Below, piece after piece: positions 11,670 through 24,035 of a stretch of 64,000 nucleotides of DNA. Within the stretch, counting starts at the first letter, position 1; the number at the start of each line of letters is the position of its first letter. The position numbers were made by a program, and so were the translations under genes. Origin of the DNA: Podospora pseudoanserina (Eukaryota; Ascomycota; Sordariomycetes; Sordariales; Podosporaceae); NCBI RefSeq assembly GCF_035222485.1, contig NC_085924.1:1488001-1552000 (forward strand), read 5' to 3'. A model generated the notes under the pieces. It was not told where the DNA came from. It searched no databases and saw nothing but the letters and a program-made list of their open reading frames with translations.

Positions 11670-13133
11670 CGGGTCTCGATATCAGGGACCGGCGATTCGG
11701 CTATCTGTGGAATCTGGGAAATCGCAAAAGCCCGGATGTTGAGACCCGAAGGTAAAAAACGAAAAAGGCGAAAAGACAGGAAGATCACAGTTCAGGAAGA
11801 CATGGGACCCATCACGGATTTGTACATCGGGGGAAAACATTGACTAGCTCTCTGCACATGGAAGGGATCAACAAGGTCACCCTTTCGGCAGCTGAGGAAC
11901 CGATCGGAGACGAGGCTTCGTGCCACGATAAAAGGCGTAGGGGGTCTAAGGGGTGACGTGCATGCCTCTTGTTTGCTTTTTTACTTGGTGAAAGATATGT
12001 TTTTCATGCACATTGGCAGACGGAACTTTCCTGGAACACCCTTGGGTCAGTCTGGCCGATAAGCACCCCTCTGGGATGCAACCTCGCAACTCTCTTGGAA
12101 CCAATGGCGGCAGTTGGGTCGGTCAGAACTTGTCGTCGGCAAAGCTGGAATTGTTTAGCTGCATGGGTTAGCAGTCTTGGAAGACCCAAGCCCCCACGCC
12201 GATGTCCACTGTTGCATTTTCAGGGGCGACTTACGAAGTGTTGGGTTCCATCACTAGTGAAGCTGAAGTGTCAGGTTGCTCCGAGAGTTCAGGCGGCATT
12301 TACAGTATATACATACCCTTACCCTTACCCTTGCCTCTCCACCTAACAACTTCAGCGAAACACTTGGGAATATCTCGACTTGACCGACTCTCACTATCCG
12401 TGCGATAGCCGTTGAGGGATTTCAAAGCCAGCATTGGTCGATGGAATCCAACCGTTATCGATTGCCCCGCACTCATTACCGGATTATCCACGAGAAACAC
12501 CGAGGTCGGCGTTCTGTTGTACGAGGAGGTGGAGGAGGAGGTGGAGCTTCTAAGCGGCCGGTATTGACTAGAATGGGACACTAGACCGACCCTCGGAACA
12601 ACCCCCGGCTCGGCTAGTGGATGGGGTTAATGTTTAGTAATTTGGACCAGACTCCAGACTCCACCGCTTTTCAAATGAAATCAAAGACCAGTCTCCCTCT
12701 TACAGCACCGCCGTCCGGCCGCCTATTCCCGTCCCAGCAGAACTAACGCCAGCTAACAGAAACACTCGGGTTTTTGCCAGACATTCGGCAATGGCTTGGT
12801 GGGAGACTGGGAATGGGGTGCCTGTCGCCAAGATGATGCGACTTTGACAATAGTCCTTCTGCCGGCAGAGATGGAAGGGGTAAGGCCTCGCGGTCGAGAA
12901 CGAGTGGCGCGCATCAATGCAACAGGTTATTTGGTTCCGGGGGCTTGGGTCCAATAAACAAACAGCGATTGGACCCGACGGCTTGGACCGCCCGCTCTCA
13001 CATATAACACCGCGGCACCGCACGTTCTCGTGGAGGCTTTTTCGGCGTTGCTTTTTGCAGGGCAACACTCTCGGTTCCTCTCACTCCAGTCCCCTCCAGT
13101 CCTCGGCCACCCCATCCGTCACATCAAATCACA
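11670..13133. other. Shared promoter region between divergent genes
   Basis: This 1.5-kb stretch separates the divergent rhodopsin-like and oxidoreductase genes. It contains a short (TTACCC)3-like run near 12310 and a TATA-like CATATAACA near 13001, about 130 bases before the oxidoreductase ATG. No gene is seen. Confidence 0.5.
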
Positions 13134-14752
13134 ATGCGCTGGCTCAAGAGCACTCTTGTCGCCGCGGCCTCGTGGTCCGTGGCTTCTGCCCAGCTCCCGG
13201 AGCAGGAGGACCCAGACTTCGCACCTACTCCCATCGAGTACGCCGTCGACACCTTGTCCCGCGCTCCGGGATGCAACATTGCTGACTTTTGGCGTCTTGC
13301 CCGTCAACTGTCCCCCGGAACCGAGATTCGTTATCCCAACACCACCGAGTTTGACGCCGCCACCGAGAGATGGTCCAACGTGGGCGGGGGTGTTCCCTAC
13401 GTTGACATTAGCGTCGCCCCCGAGACTGAGCAGGATGTGATGAAGCTTGTAGGTCTTCCTCGCCGCGAGCAATATTCTCCCATAAATGCTAACTTGATCG
13501 CCAGGTGCGCATTGCCAACAACTGCAATGTTCCCTTCTTGGCCTACAACGGCCGCCATGGTGCCATTACCACCTTGGGCCAGATGAACTGGGGTATTTCC
13601 ATCGACCTGAAGAAGTTGTCAGGTGTCAGCATCTCGGGCAATGGGCAGACTGCTACTGTCCTCGGTGGCACCAACTCCAAGGTCCTCATCGACCACCTTT
13701 GGGCTGCCGGCAAGCAGGCCGTGACCGGTACCTGCGAGTGCGTCAGCTACATGGGTCCCGCTCTCGGCGGCGGCCACGGATGGCTGCAAGGCCACCACGG
13801 CCTCATTGCTGATCAGTTTGTCTCGGCCAAGATCGTCACTGCCGACGGCCAGCTCCGCACCATCAACTCCAACTCTGACCTGTGGTGGGCCCTCAAGGGC
13901 GCTGGCCACAACTTTGGTATCGTCACTTCTGTCACCATCAAGATCTTCCCCATTGTCCACACCAACTGGGCCATCACCACCTTGATGTACACTGGTGACA
14001 AGGTCGAGGCTCTCTACCAGGCCGCCAACGACTACCTCCTCCAGAACGGCACCCAGCCTGTTGACATCATCAACTGGTCGTACTGGATGAACATTCCCCC
14101 CATTGACCCCACCGGCCCCGTTGTTGAGTTTTACATCATCCAGGAGGGTGTCACTGCTGTCGACACTGCCTACACCGCCCCCTTCATTGCTCTCGGCCCC
14201 ATCTCTGTCACCAACAACACTGGTACCTACAAGGATGTCTCCAGCTGGGTCGGCATCTCCCTCGATGGACCCCCGTGCCAGAAGACCGGTGCTGCCAACC
14301 CCCGCTTCCCTCTGTACCTCCCCGAGTACAACCCCTCCGCCATGGCCGAGGTCTACGAGGCCTTCAAGGAGGGCACCAACTCCTCGTCCCCCTTCGCCAA
14401 CTCCCTCTTCATGTTCGAGGGTTACTCCATGCAGGGTGTCAAGGCTGTCGATGCCGCCTCCACCGCCTATGCGTTCCGCGAGGACAACCTCCTCACTGCT
14501 CCTCTTGTGCAGTACACTCCTGGCAATGCCGCTCTTGATGCCCAGGCCCAGGCCTTTGGCAACCAGCTTCGCAACATTCTGCACGCTGGCAGCGGCCGCA
14601 GCCAGAAGCACATTTACCTCAACTATGCCTATGGTGATGAGACCAAGGAGGAAATGTACGGCCACGAGAGCTGGAGAAGCGCCAAGCTTTTGCAGTTGAA
14701 GGACAAGTACGACTCTAGACGTCGTTTCAACTTCTACGGCCCTGCTGCTTAG
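13134..14752 (+). CDS. Secreted berberine-bridge-like FAD-linked oxidoreductase, 520 aa
   Basis: Exons 13134-13448 and 13505-14752; the 56-nt intron (GTAGGT..GCCAG) keeps frame. A signal peptide (MRWLKSTLVAAASWSVASAQ) leads to an FAD_binding_4 (PCMH-type) domain: YNGRHGA holds the His (residue 123) that usually binds FAD covalently, and GTCECVSYMGPALGGGHGW holds Cys182/Cys184, one of which is placed like the second flavin-linking cysteine of bicovalent enzymes. The DLWWALKGAGHNFGIVTSV motif is canonical. The C-terminus (LNYAYGDE, YDSRRRFNFYGPA) is the BBE domain. Such enzymes oxidise sugars, alcohols or natural-product intermediates using O2. There are no obvious intact pathway neighbours, so the substrate is unknown. 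Confidence 0.92.
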
Positions 14753-15839
14753 GATGCTGCGGAGGGATGACAGAGGAGGATAACCTAATAAAGTAATATA
14801 TATCATTAATTTTGTGTTTAGTATATAGTAATGTCATGTAACGACCGTCCTTGTTAGCGTTCCATTTGATCAGAATAACGGCCGTCAATTCCATTTCGAT
14901 TCACCATTCAACCTGTGGTCGTTCGCTCAATGAACAGTTTATGTTTGCTCTTCATCGTGCTGTGATTCGATTTCTTCAATCCACCCACTCATCCCGCCTT
15001 CGTCTTCAAGAATCCCCATCCGCAATCCATCGATCAACATCAAGTCAAGCTTTGTCTCGTCGCCATTTCACTCCCCACATGCCACGATCTCATCTCCAAA
15101 AGCAGGAGCCACTTCCCACATGGCACACACATGACACCACACATGGCAGTTCCAACTTATCTCGCTGATGGATCTCGACCAGGTCCCCAAGTGGATCGGA
15201 CCAAACTCCGTACCCAGCGAGGAAAAGAAATCACCCAGTCCCACCTGCACGTAGGCTTTAGCTTCACCCCCATTCACTAGCGAGAGGTCCCCTGTTAGTC
15301 TTAGAATGTGGAAAAACCTAAAAGAGACGAATGCGGTGGAAGATCCAGGGTCTTACCGATAAAAGTAAAGAAGACGCTGATCTCTTCTAGCTCACGCCAT
15401 TCTCGATTGCCCGGTGAAAAATAGAAGCTAACTTCCCTGCGTGCAATTACGGATGTAGCGAGGATTGCGAGGTCACGATGGTGTGTATGGCGGAATGTCA
15501 CGGGACAAAGGGGGATCAAATTGGGTTAGGGTTGAGAGATGGCCCCTGAAATCTTAAACTGACCTTGTGTGGCGGGAGGGGCGGCATGTGGGCGGTCAAA
15601 CAATCCGGCGGGAGTCACCGATATGCAATAGGTCTTGGGGATGGTGCTAAAGATATCTGGGTAAAACGTAAAATTATTAGCAATGTCTTACGGATTGATA
15701 AGTTACACAACCTCACTGTGTCTCCCGCAGTGACATGGTCCTCATCGCTTCCCCACTTCCTTGGCACGGTAACACCACTCGCATTTCGTTTTTCCAATTA
15801 AGAAGCTTACTTTCGACAATTCTTCTAACAACTTCTACA
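14753..15839. other. Intergenic, no gene seen
   Basis: 3' region of the oxidoreductase gene and upstream flank of the tRNA. Short frames here have no recognisable content. Confidence 0.5.
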
Positions 15840-15923
15840 GGGCAATTGGTCTAGGGGTATGATTTTCGCTTCGCATTCAATTGCCAATGTGAAAGGTCAT
15901 GGGTTCAATTCCCATATTGTCCA
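15840..15923 (+). tRNA. tRNA-Ala (CGC) with a 12-nt intron
   Basis: Acceptor arms GGGCAAT and ATTGTCC pair with a G3:U70 wobble, the universal alanine identity element, and the discriminator base is A. The T arm is ATGGG-TTCAATT-CCCAT. The anticodon stem TTCGC/GTGAA encloses TTCGCA, a 12-nt intron after position 37, and a final T, so the anticodon is CGC. A T run (TTTT) begins three bases after the discriminator and serves as the Pol III terminator. Confidence 0.8.
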
Positions 15924-16519
15924 TTGTTTTTAACACTTTTTAACTCACTCTCCTCCCCACTTTCCGTCTCTAACTGTGACTGTTGCGCCCCCCGGAAAGC
16001 TTCTCACCTCCTCCTCTCCACAAAGTGGAAATTCCGTTGATGATGTGAGTGGAGAGGGAGGGATGGGTTCTTTTTGTCAGCTTTCATTTGTTGGGATGTG
16101 ATTACGGGCTCTCTCTCTCTCTCTCTACACAGGCAGACACCTATCTCTCTCAACACCTGAGTTGGAGCCTCCTACTTGGGAATACAAATATAATACTGGG
16201 ACGTCTTTTCTTTTTGCTCCGAATTTCCTTTTTTATCCTGGGTTCTTCCCCGGGACTAAGTGAATATTGTTGTATGCAGGCTTGTTATATGTGAACTCGC
16301 TGTCGATGTATTGAGACAGGATCAGAAACGGAGAGTTGGGATGGACAATTGGATGTGTTGATAATCTGTCTTGAAAGGCTTTCAGTCCATATTGACGATT
16401 GAGCTGTCGTCTAAATATTACCACTCACTGGCTGTGTTAAAGGAACCCGTGGTGCTGTGGTAATGAACTCGGTAATCTTTCATGAGGCGATACTGTTCTG
16501 ACGCTTAGCTATCTATGTC
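15924..16519. other. Intergenic, no gene seen
   Basis: Contains a CT-dinucleotide run near 16111 and nothing else that can be supported. Confidence 0.5.
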
Positions 16520-19500
16520 CTACACAAACCTGCTGCGATAACGTATATCAACAGATTCGTCACTAGAAACCGATCTCGCGGGTCTCTCTGGATTATACGT
16601 CGGCCTGCGTTCCGGACCGATAGGATACGCCAGCTGCATATGACTCGGCAGACCCAGCGGAACCGGGTCCGTCTGTCCAAACCACCTGTCCACTATCTCC
16701 CGTCCCTTTTCGCGGTCTCCCGCCACTTTACGGAATATCCAAGATCCCAAACTCCAAAACACCCACTTAAAGGTATTTCCCAGCTCACCCATCCAGTAAA
16801 GACCGAACAATATCACAGCGAGCGTCACCGGGATGGCCGTGGCCCAATAGATCCACTGGCTATCCTCCATGTCCCTGATATCGGCCGTGTTCATGCCAAA
16901 GATGCTGGATATGGCGCTTAGGGGGAGAAAGATGACGGTGACAATAGTGAAGGCGTAGATGGCTTTGTCTTGTCGGAATTTTGTCGTGTCTGCGCTGTAT
17001 TGGCTCTGATGTTGTTGTTAGTTGAGTGTAAGTGTTCAGGAGAGTGGAACAAACTAGCCATCGCCCTCAGGTTCGCGCACCTGGCTCCCAGCTGATGGAA
17101 CTCTTGCTTCAAAAGGTCAGTCTTGGAGTGGCATTCGAGAAGAAGAAGCTTTCGATATCCGCCGGGGTCGGTTGGTTTGACTTTGAACAGGCTATCCTCG
17201 CTGGCCAGGTCAAATGCGAAAGGGTTGTCGTACATGTCGAACTTTGAATGCTCCCGACCATACTCCCAAGCCCGAACCTCTGTCTCTCGGTGTTGATGAC
17301 CTCGATAACCAGGCTCACGGTCGCGGCTCCACGACTAGATGAACACCGGCATAGACTTGGAGTGACCGGCAGCCTGGACAATCGGTTTTTCTTTAAAAGT
17401 GGTAGTATTGTCGATCGCAAGACTCGCATTCTCCAAGAGCAGAGAAAATATGACGTATTGCTAGAGGAGTGTCTACAATATGGCTTGGATTTCCTCACCG
17501 ACGAGTTTGAGGTTCTCTTCATTGACCCTGTCACTTGGTCTCTTCGATATGTCCGTCTCCTGGGGGGCAGTTAGCGTCTCTGGATGATACCCAACGGGGC
17601 ACACTTTCCACCCCAACCTCTATGCTCACTTACAATTTTGTCGAGACGGTTGCGGTAGATCTGAGCAACGTCGCTGTATGTGTTCGCTTTTTCCTTGTTC
17701 GAGGGTGAATCAGGTACATTGGGGGCGCTTTGTATGACCTTCAAGCTAATCAAGGAGAATATCTCCAGGGGCAGGATGACGGAATTCTCAACGAGAGACT
17801 TGGGGGAGAGTGAGGTGATGATTATGTTGGCGCCCTCTGTTGCAGCTCGCCTCGCATCGCCAATCAGCCGCTCGGAACGGTCACTGTCTCTTGGGAAGCT
17901 GGCCAGGCCCAGAAGTAGATGGATCCAGGCGTCGATAATCTGGGTCGGCACGGTGATCTGAGCACGATCGGCGCCATGGGCGGCAGAGAGAATCTCGCTG
18001 AGCTGACTCAAGTCCAAGGCTTGCATTCTCAGCTGATGTCGGATGGTATACATGGAAGCTTGGTACCGATGTTGACCCTCGCGTTTCTCCTAGTGTCATA
18101 AAAAATGTTAGTAACAGGTCCATCGTTCTTGGATCAAAGACATTTTGTCAGGTCTTACTCCGATGATGGTCCTGACAGCCCCCCAATATCTCCTCACGGT
18201 CGGCCCATCAAAGTCTACGGGGAGGAAGAAGGCAAAGATTGTTTCGGCAGCATTGAAGATGTCAATCCTGTCCTCAAAGTCACGCTGGGCACGCTGGTCT
18301 TTTCGACCTTGCGACTCGACAGAACTCAGCTCCGCCGCCCGTTTCTCCAGGTAGCGACGCACAGAAGCACGCGTATCTTTAGTACACGACTTGTAGGCTT
18401 TCGCGTCACCGAAGCTCGGCATGTAGAGCAGCCAATCACGGATTTCCACAAGCTGCTCGAGTAATGCATCTTCAACGCTGTCATCGGAGTTTGGGGTCAA
18501 TACGCCAGTCATACAAGTAAAGATAGCAAACCCGTTGGCGTTGGTGAATCTTCCGTCGGTGGTCTCGACAGTTGCAGATGTTGAGCCGCCATCTCCTGCA
18601 GTACCGGGTTTCGTTGAAGTGTCTTCATGCGCGGAACTTGTTGAGCTCTGCATATTCCCTTTCCCTTTGCTCGCAATGTCAGGGAGTAGTCTTCCGCGCT
18701 GTGGCGCCATAAGTCGTGCACTCGGCAAGTCAGTCACTCGAAACCTGAATATAGAACGGTAGATCCAGGTCCCTAACACGTACCCCAAGTAGAGTTCCAG
18801 CTTAACATGATTTTTGACATGTCGAGCGCGGTCCCAAATTGCCGGCCAATCTTTTACCGTGATCTTTCGTTTGTTGTGAAGGAGCTCGAACTTCTGAGGC
18901 CAGAACTCGCTGAAACGAGATGTCAAAGCCTGTGGCATTCCCAATCATGTCAGTCAGCTGGCCCATGTTTCAGACAGACCCTTATGACACTACAAGCACT
19001 CACAAACCATGTCTGGCATTCATGTAGCGGTATCGACCACATGACACAAGTTCCAAAACAGACCAGAATCTTCTTGGTTCGTAAAATCCCCGCGAGGACG
19101 TCCAATGACCCGGTTGTCTTGATGACATAGTCACCAGGGAAATATTTGTCTGGCAGGTTGATGTATGTGACGATGAGCGCTGATAGCAATCCGATCCGTC
19201 AGCTTCAAATCTGTGTATGCAGATGTAACTGAGGTAACAGCCTGAAACCTACCATTGTCAAATATCAGACACCAAAGTTGTGGGACGTGAAGGCAAACCT
19301 CCTGCTGTAGATTATTTCCAATCCCGCAAACGGCCTGTCTTAGATCTCGACTTTTGGCGACGTGGGAGAACTGGCTTTGTAGCAGGGTGGGGGCTGGGAC
19401 GGCGGAGGCACTTCCGGCACCGGCTTCGAGGCCTGAGTACGGTTCAGCGCTGAAATACGGAAGTGCGATCCAGTGCAAAGTTCGAGCTTGTGTGCCCTTG

Positions 19501-20641
19501 TACTGGCTGTCTGCTGGGATCTCTCCACGAAGATAAGATGGCTTCATTCGGTGTACATCTCGACCGTCCGAGAACTGCATCGACCGAAAGTTGTCATTCC
19601 CTAGCTTCGAGAACATCTTTGCCGCTGCCATCTTCTCTCCAGTCGAGAGGCTCTCGATTCGAAAGACTTCTCTCTGTTTACAACAATGTCAGTAGAGTCT
19701 CTGGTACTTTCAAGGGCAGATGAACTTGCCGAAAAATGCTCAAAGTCCAACATGGGCCGTGATCCACGAGGCTTTATGTGACTTTTCTCAGGGTCAGCCA
19801 AATCGAGGTCCAACTGGTAAAATCAAGATTTGTATATAGATAAAGATCAAGGGCCTTCTCACAACCACCGAAAAAGAGGATGATATTTCATATTCTTGTC
19901 ATCCACAACTGACAGCCTCGCGGCATGATGCCCTTCCCGAACTCCGTCACCGATGTAGTGAGACTCGAAGACATGGGACACGGAAGGTGCCCCTATAGGG
20001 TCGTGGGACTTTTCCTGGGGTGCGACGTCTTCATCTTCATCATCTCCTGAAACGGCCCCAGGGCCCTTTGCTGACACGCCGCGGGAGATGCGAGAAGGTG
20101 TGAAGGAATACAGGGTGGATGATCCAAAGTCCTCGTCGCTATCGGAAGCACTATATCGGGACGAATGTCGGAAATGGTGTCTCCTAGGCGGACTGTCCCG
20201 GCCTGAATCCGACGATGACGATGACCTTGATCTCGCCTGACTTTCTACGTCTAGTGATTCTTCTCTGATGCTGTGGCGCTCGGGGTTCCTGCTCCTTCTC
20301 TCTCGTCCGATACGCGCACGTGGTTCGCTCAATGACTTGCCAGGAACCGCTACTGGGTACCCTTGAGGTGCCACATATTGATAGACAGGCGTTTGGGAGT
20401 TTGGGAGAAAATAGTGTGGAAAGGGAGGGGGGAAGGGAGGGATAGGGGCGCTTTGTGGGACCGGGATGTACTGTTGCTGTGCAGCCTGAGGTTCAGCATG
20501 GGGCGGGCGAAAGGTAGAAGAGAGGTCGGGGCCACGAGATGCCGAGAAGTCATTGGGGCTGAAGGACGGCAGGCGCACCGGCACAGTCCCTCTTCTGCGT
20601 GGTGGCTTGGGAGTGAAAATATCGGGATTTGGAGCCGACAT
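16520..20641 (-). pseudogene. CorA-like Mg2+ transporter-family gene, probably disabled
   Basis: The 3' end encodes two membrane spans around SSIFGMNTADIRDM, the CorA GMN signature, followed by WIYWATAIPVTLAVI. The 5' exon (20641 to ~19861) encodes a proline/serine/arginine-rich N-terminus ending KYHPLFRW; middle exons include the QARTLHWIALPYF block and QLWCLIFDN seen in large fungal CorA-like proteins. Several introns join in frame (for example the exon end DRLDKI-type site at ~17634 and the GTAAGA..CACTAG intron near 18090), including a GC-AG one at 19674-19729. However, three in-frame TAG codons (17473, 17461, 17335) interrupt otherwise coherent coding, and the obvious splice sites near 19858 and 17050 do not keep frame. 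All three TAGs could come from CAG by C-to-T change. I therefore call it a recent pseudogene; a large unrecognised intron is the alternative. Confidence 0.68.
19674..19729 (-). other. GC-AG intron in the CorA-like gene
   Basis: On the minus strand the donor is GCAAGT and the acceptor AACAG, with an upstream CTACTGAC branch-like site. Removing these 56 nt joins DFEHFS to REVFRIESLSTGEK in frame, whereas the unspliced frame runs out of the conserved protein. GC donors are a known minority class and usually keep a strong AAGT context, as here. Confidence 0.6.
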
Positions 20642-22960
20642 GGTGAACAATGATTCTCCGAACTGTGGGTGGAGCCTGGAAGGGAGAGAGCATGTTGATG
20701 CGGGGCAGCCTGAGCTGAAGCACAAGAATAAGATCGGACAGAGTAGGTAGGTTCTGGCCAGTTGGGGTGGCAGATGCAACCTGGAGGCAGCACCGTAAGC
20801 CGCATATTATCAATCCATAATAGCGCTAGCTATGACGGGAAAATTGAATGCTCTTATCATACGATGATGTGTGTGTCACAATGGATAATCTGAATAGGTA
20901 TTTTACCTACCGTACTTCAGGTTTCCTTCTTGTGTGATATATGTGCTTTTGTCCATTCTCTTCAATTATTACTTTGCATTAACTAACTGCCTGGGTTTTA
21001 AAACTTAAGCTTACAGCCAAAGCTGATAGCTGAGCTATCGATACTTGCTGGTCCTAAACAAGATGAGCAGAGCTACGTATGTCCAAAAGCATCTCTCCAA
21101 ATGTCATGTTCTGAAGTAAAATATCCCCACAAGCATGAGACTCGCGTGGAACTTCCGCCTGGACGTGGTTCAGAGCTACTCCGACAAATGGTTAGCACAT
21201 TGGCATGTTGAGACGAGAGCATCAACCTTTCTCTGCTGAGTTTCAACGCCTCTACTCCCGCAAGAGGACGACAAAGAACATGACAACCCTAGAGTGTCCA
21301 GGACTATTCTTGATGGCGAAAGCCTTGCGGGTTTCGGGTCACCTGATTCAGAGCAGAAATATTCTCAACCATGTGTCATACACTGAAGGCTTATTTTTGG
21401 TTTCATTGCATGGTGAACATCACCACTTGCCCAAATTGGCGTCTTGAGTCACACTCTAACCTCATCTAGAACGAAACAACCAGAGACGCAGTCCCCTCTT
21501 GGAATTTAATATATTCATTCACCATCATTCCCCAGGATAGAGACAAGGGTTCATAGTCCGAGAATAAAGTCCGACTCGTTTTCGTAAGTCCTATTTTGGC
21601 ATGCTGCATTACGCTATCGTCTTGCAATGCAAATGCAGCGCTAAGAAAAGTCCCATGAAGACGAAAAGAGGTGACTGGAGGTATCTCACAAGACTGAGTA
21701 TTGTCTTTATGAGTAAGTTTGACTAAGATCAACCTGTGGTCTCCGATCCCTGCCAAGTTGTCATCCGGTTAAATGCGGGGAAGCATGCCTATTCATCCCT
21801 AGGGCTGACTCCTGTGGTGTCTAGGTTGTTCATTCGGTGTGATGTTGCTGCCTGTGCTGCGGGTGCATCATGCCCCTATGGTAAGGTGCGGAGAGTGTGC
21901 TATACTTTGGTCGACTTTCCTCTCGTTCTTATGAGGGTCCTCTTTCTCTGGAGAACTTCCGCTGCAGCAGAAGCCCATCTACCAGCAAACGTGTTGAGCC
22001 GGCAGCTACGTAAACTTGGCAACGTGGTGCTCAAACGCTTCTGAACTCTGGGATGCTAACATCAATGCCTTGTCCATCCTCATGGTACCAAGCTTTGTAG
22101 ACACTCGGTGAACCGGGCCCCGGTCACTCAACCCCCACATGCTTGCTCCGAGAACCGGGGAAAGCTTCTATTGCCGGGGGTGTACAACGATGCCAATATG
22201 CATGGCTCGAAACAGTGAACCCCGCACGTTACCTTGCTGTCAGACTAAGGTACTTGCCCTAGAAGACATGCAGGGGACCGCCACTCATACTAGTAGGGAC
22301 GGCGCGGCACGAAAACTATGCCCGTTGTGTCTGATACCTACCTTGTAGGGTCTTTCATCACAGTCGAGGATCAACTGCTGCAAAAAACGAAACAAAAGGC
22401 AATCTGGGGCGACAGAAGACAAAGTCGTACGCAAAATATTGAGACTCCCTGAGCTGATGAATGGGGGCCTGTTGCGGCTCTGTCAACCGTCGGCTCCCAA
22501 ATAGTCCAGCGCTGATATACGTGACAGCACAGTCTTACAAGTGTACCAATCGGATGAAAACCCCCCACTTATGAGCAACATGGTCTAGTGGGGGTTTGGA
22601 CAACAACGCCCTACCAAACATTCCTCCAGCTTGGGTTTGGTCAGTGCGATGTTTCTCCTACCTGCAGGTTGCAGACTTCTTTCCTACCTTTGTGCGTGGG
22701 CGAGACCTGGTTCGCCACGACAAACCCCTACTCACCGTTCACCGATCCTGGAATAGCCTCATTTCCGCATGCACATACCTTACCTAGCTCCTTCTCACAA
22801 GCATTAGTCGAGCTCCTACCCAAACAAACCTCCCTTTTATCAATCCTTCACAAGATCACAGGACATCATCACGCCAAGCCCGACGGCGACAGAGCTGCTC
22901 AACAGAAATGCTCCCATGATCAAAAAGGGTCAACGGAGGTTGGAGGTGGCGAAAGCTCGT
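20642..22960. other. Long intergenic stretch, no gene seen
   Basis: About 2.3 kb with only short frames on both strands. I see no domain motifs, tRNA, or clear repeats; the right end is the promoter of the secreted protein gene at 23093. Confidence 0.5.
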
Positions 22961-22968
22961 CTATAAAA
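22961..22968 (+). promoter_or_regulatory. TATA box of the secreted protein gene at 23093
   Basis: CTATAAAA lies 125-132 bases before the ATG, with a CT/CA-rich leader between, the usual arrangement for a strongly expressed fungal gene. Confidence 0.6.
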
Positions 22969-23092
22969 GCCACAACGTATCCTCCAACATTTCAGCCTGA
23001 ATCTTCTTCACCACCACCACAACTCACCTTCATATCGTTACTCAATCTGAACAAAAAGTTCTGAACACCTCAGTTCTTTCTTCACCACCAAA

Positions 23093-23560
23093 ATGAAGTT
23101 CACCATCACCGCCGCCGCCCTCAGCCTCCTCGGCCTCGCCTCTGCCGCTCCCGCCGAGGTAGTCGCCAAGCAGGCCCACGGCGCGACCAGTGCCCAAGTC
23201 ACCAACTTTTCCGTCACCTGCGGTTCCTCCTCCTGCTCGTAAGTCAAACTCCTCTCGACCCGGGCCTTTACTGACAGATTGATTCCCAGCTACACCGCCC
23301 GCGCGGTGATCCTCCCCGAGAACGTGGCCGTCACCTTCACCCACACCACCACCGGCTCCACCATCCCGACCAACACCGGCTTCTTCACCAGCAGCGACCC
23401 CGCTGTCTTCTTCCGCATCAACAAGGCACTCAGCGACTACCGCTTTGTGTTGAGCGACGCTCATGTTGTTGGTTCGGCTGTCAACTTGGATTATTTCAGC
23501 CCTGGGTCGCAGTGGACTGCTAGCTCCTACAGCGGGCCTTCTTCTTTTACTCTTTCTTAA
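23093..23560 (+). CDS. Small secreted protein, 138 aa, one intron
   Basis: Exons 23093-23238 and 23290-23560, joined in frame across a 51-nt intron (GTAAGT..TCCCAG). The signal peptide MKFTITAAALSLLGLASA is followed by a short pro-like segment and a Thr/Ser-rich, beta-strand-like body. Only two cysteines (in TCGSSSC) are present in the mature part. The TATA box and CA-rich leader with CACCACCAAAATG start context support expression. It resembles in general form the small secreted, hypersensitive-response-inducing-type proteins of ascomycetes, but I cannot confirm that family. No enzyme motif is visible. Confidence 0.8.
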
Positions 23561-24035
23561 GCAGGGGTGGTGGTGTGTTTGGGGTGGGTCTGTGGAGGAG
23601 GGGGTGTGTGAATGGAAAGAGGTGAAGGGTTCAATGTCTCAATTGGAAAGGGTGTGTGGACTTCAAAGTAGTTTCATAGCCCGGATATGACAAAGAAACA
23701 GACTTACATGGGTGCCTCCTTTATCTCTTGGGTAGCTCTGGAAGCTGTTGCGTTTGGTTGAGGGCGTCTGCTTGAGGTCAAATGATGAGACACTGTTGTA
23801 TACCATCCACTCTTTACTCATGTCATCTCTCATCCGGTCAGGTGGTGGCCTTGCCGGCCACCCCCTAAGAATCGGCAAAGATTACATACACCGAGGCCTT
23901 TCATACTCTCTGCATTGTATGGGTAGGTAATTGCACAGGCATCTTCAACACGGGCATCGGATCACCGTCTCTATGATACCCTCCAGTAGGTACCCTATAC
24001 TATCCAAAATTTAAACCAATCCGGACTCCGACCGC
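23561..24035. other. Intergenic between convergent genes
   Basis: Holds the 3' ends of two convergent genes; nothing further is seen. Confidence 0.5.

Noticed and set aside
12305-12330. Telomere-like (TTACCC)n run
   Set aside because: Only about three units and not the fungal TTAGGG/CCCTAA order over any length; a chance simple repeat.
13619-14806. 395-codon open frame antisense to the FAD oxidoreductase
   Set aside because: It is a shadow of the codon-biased real gene on the other strand; composition is Gly/Val-rich with no domain.
15840-15923. Reading the first tRNA as tRNA-Pro because of its D-arm
   Set aside because: The anticodon loop TTCGCA..T, the G3:U70 pair and discriminator A fit tRNA-Ala(CGC); tRNA-Pro would need NGG and C73.
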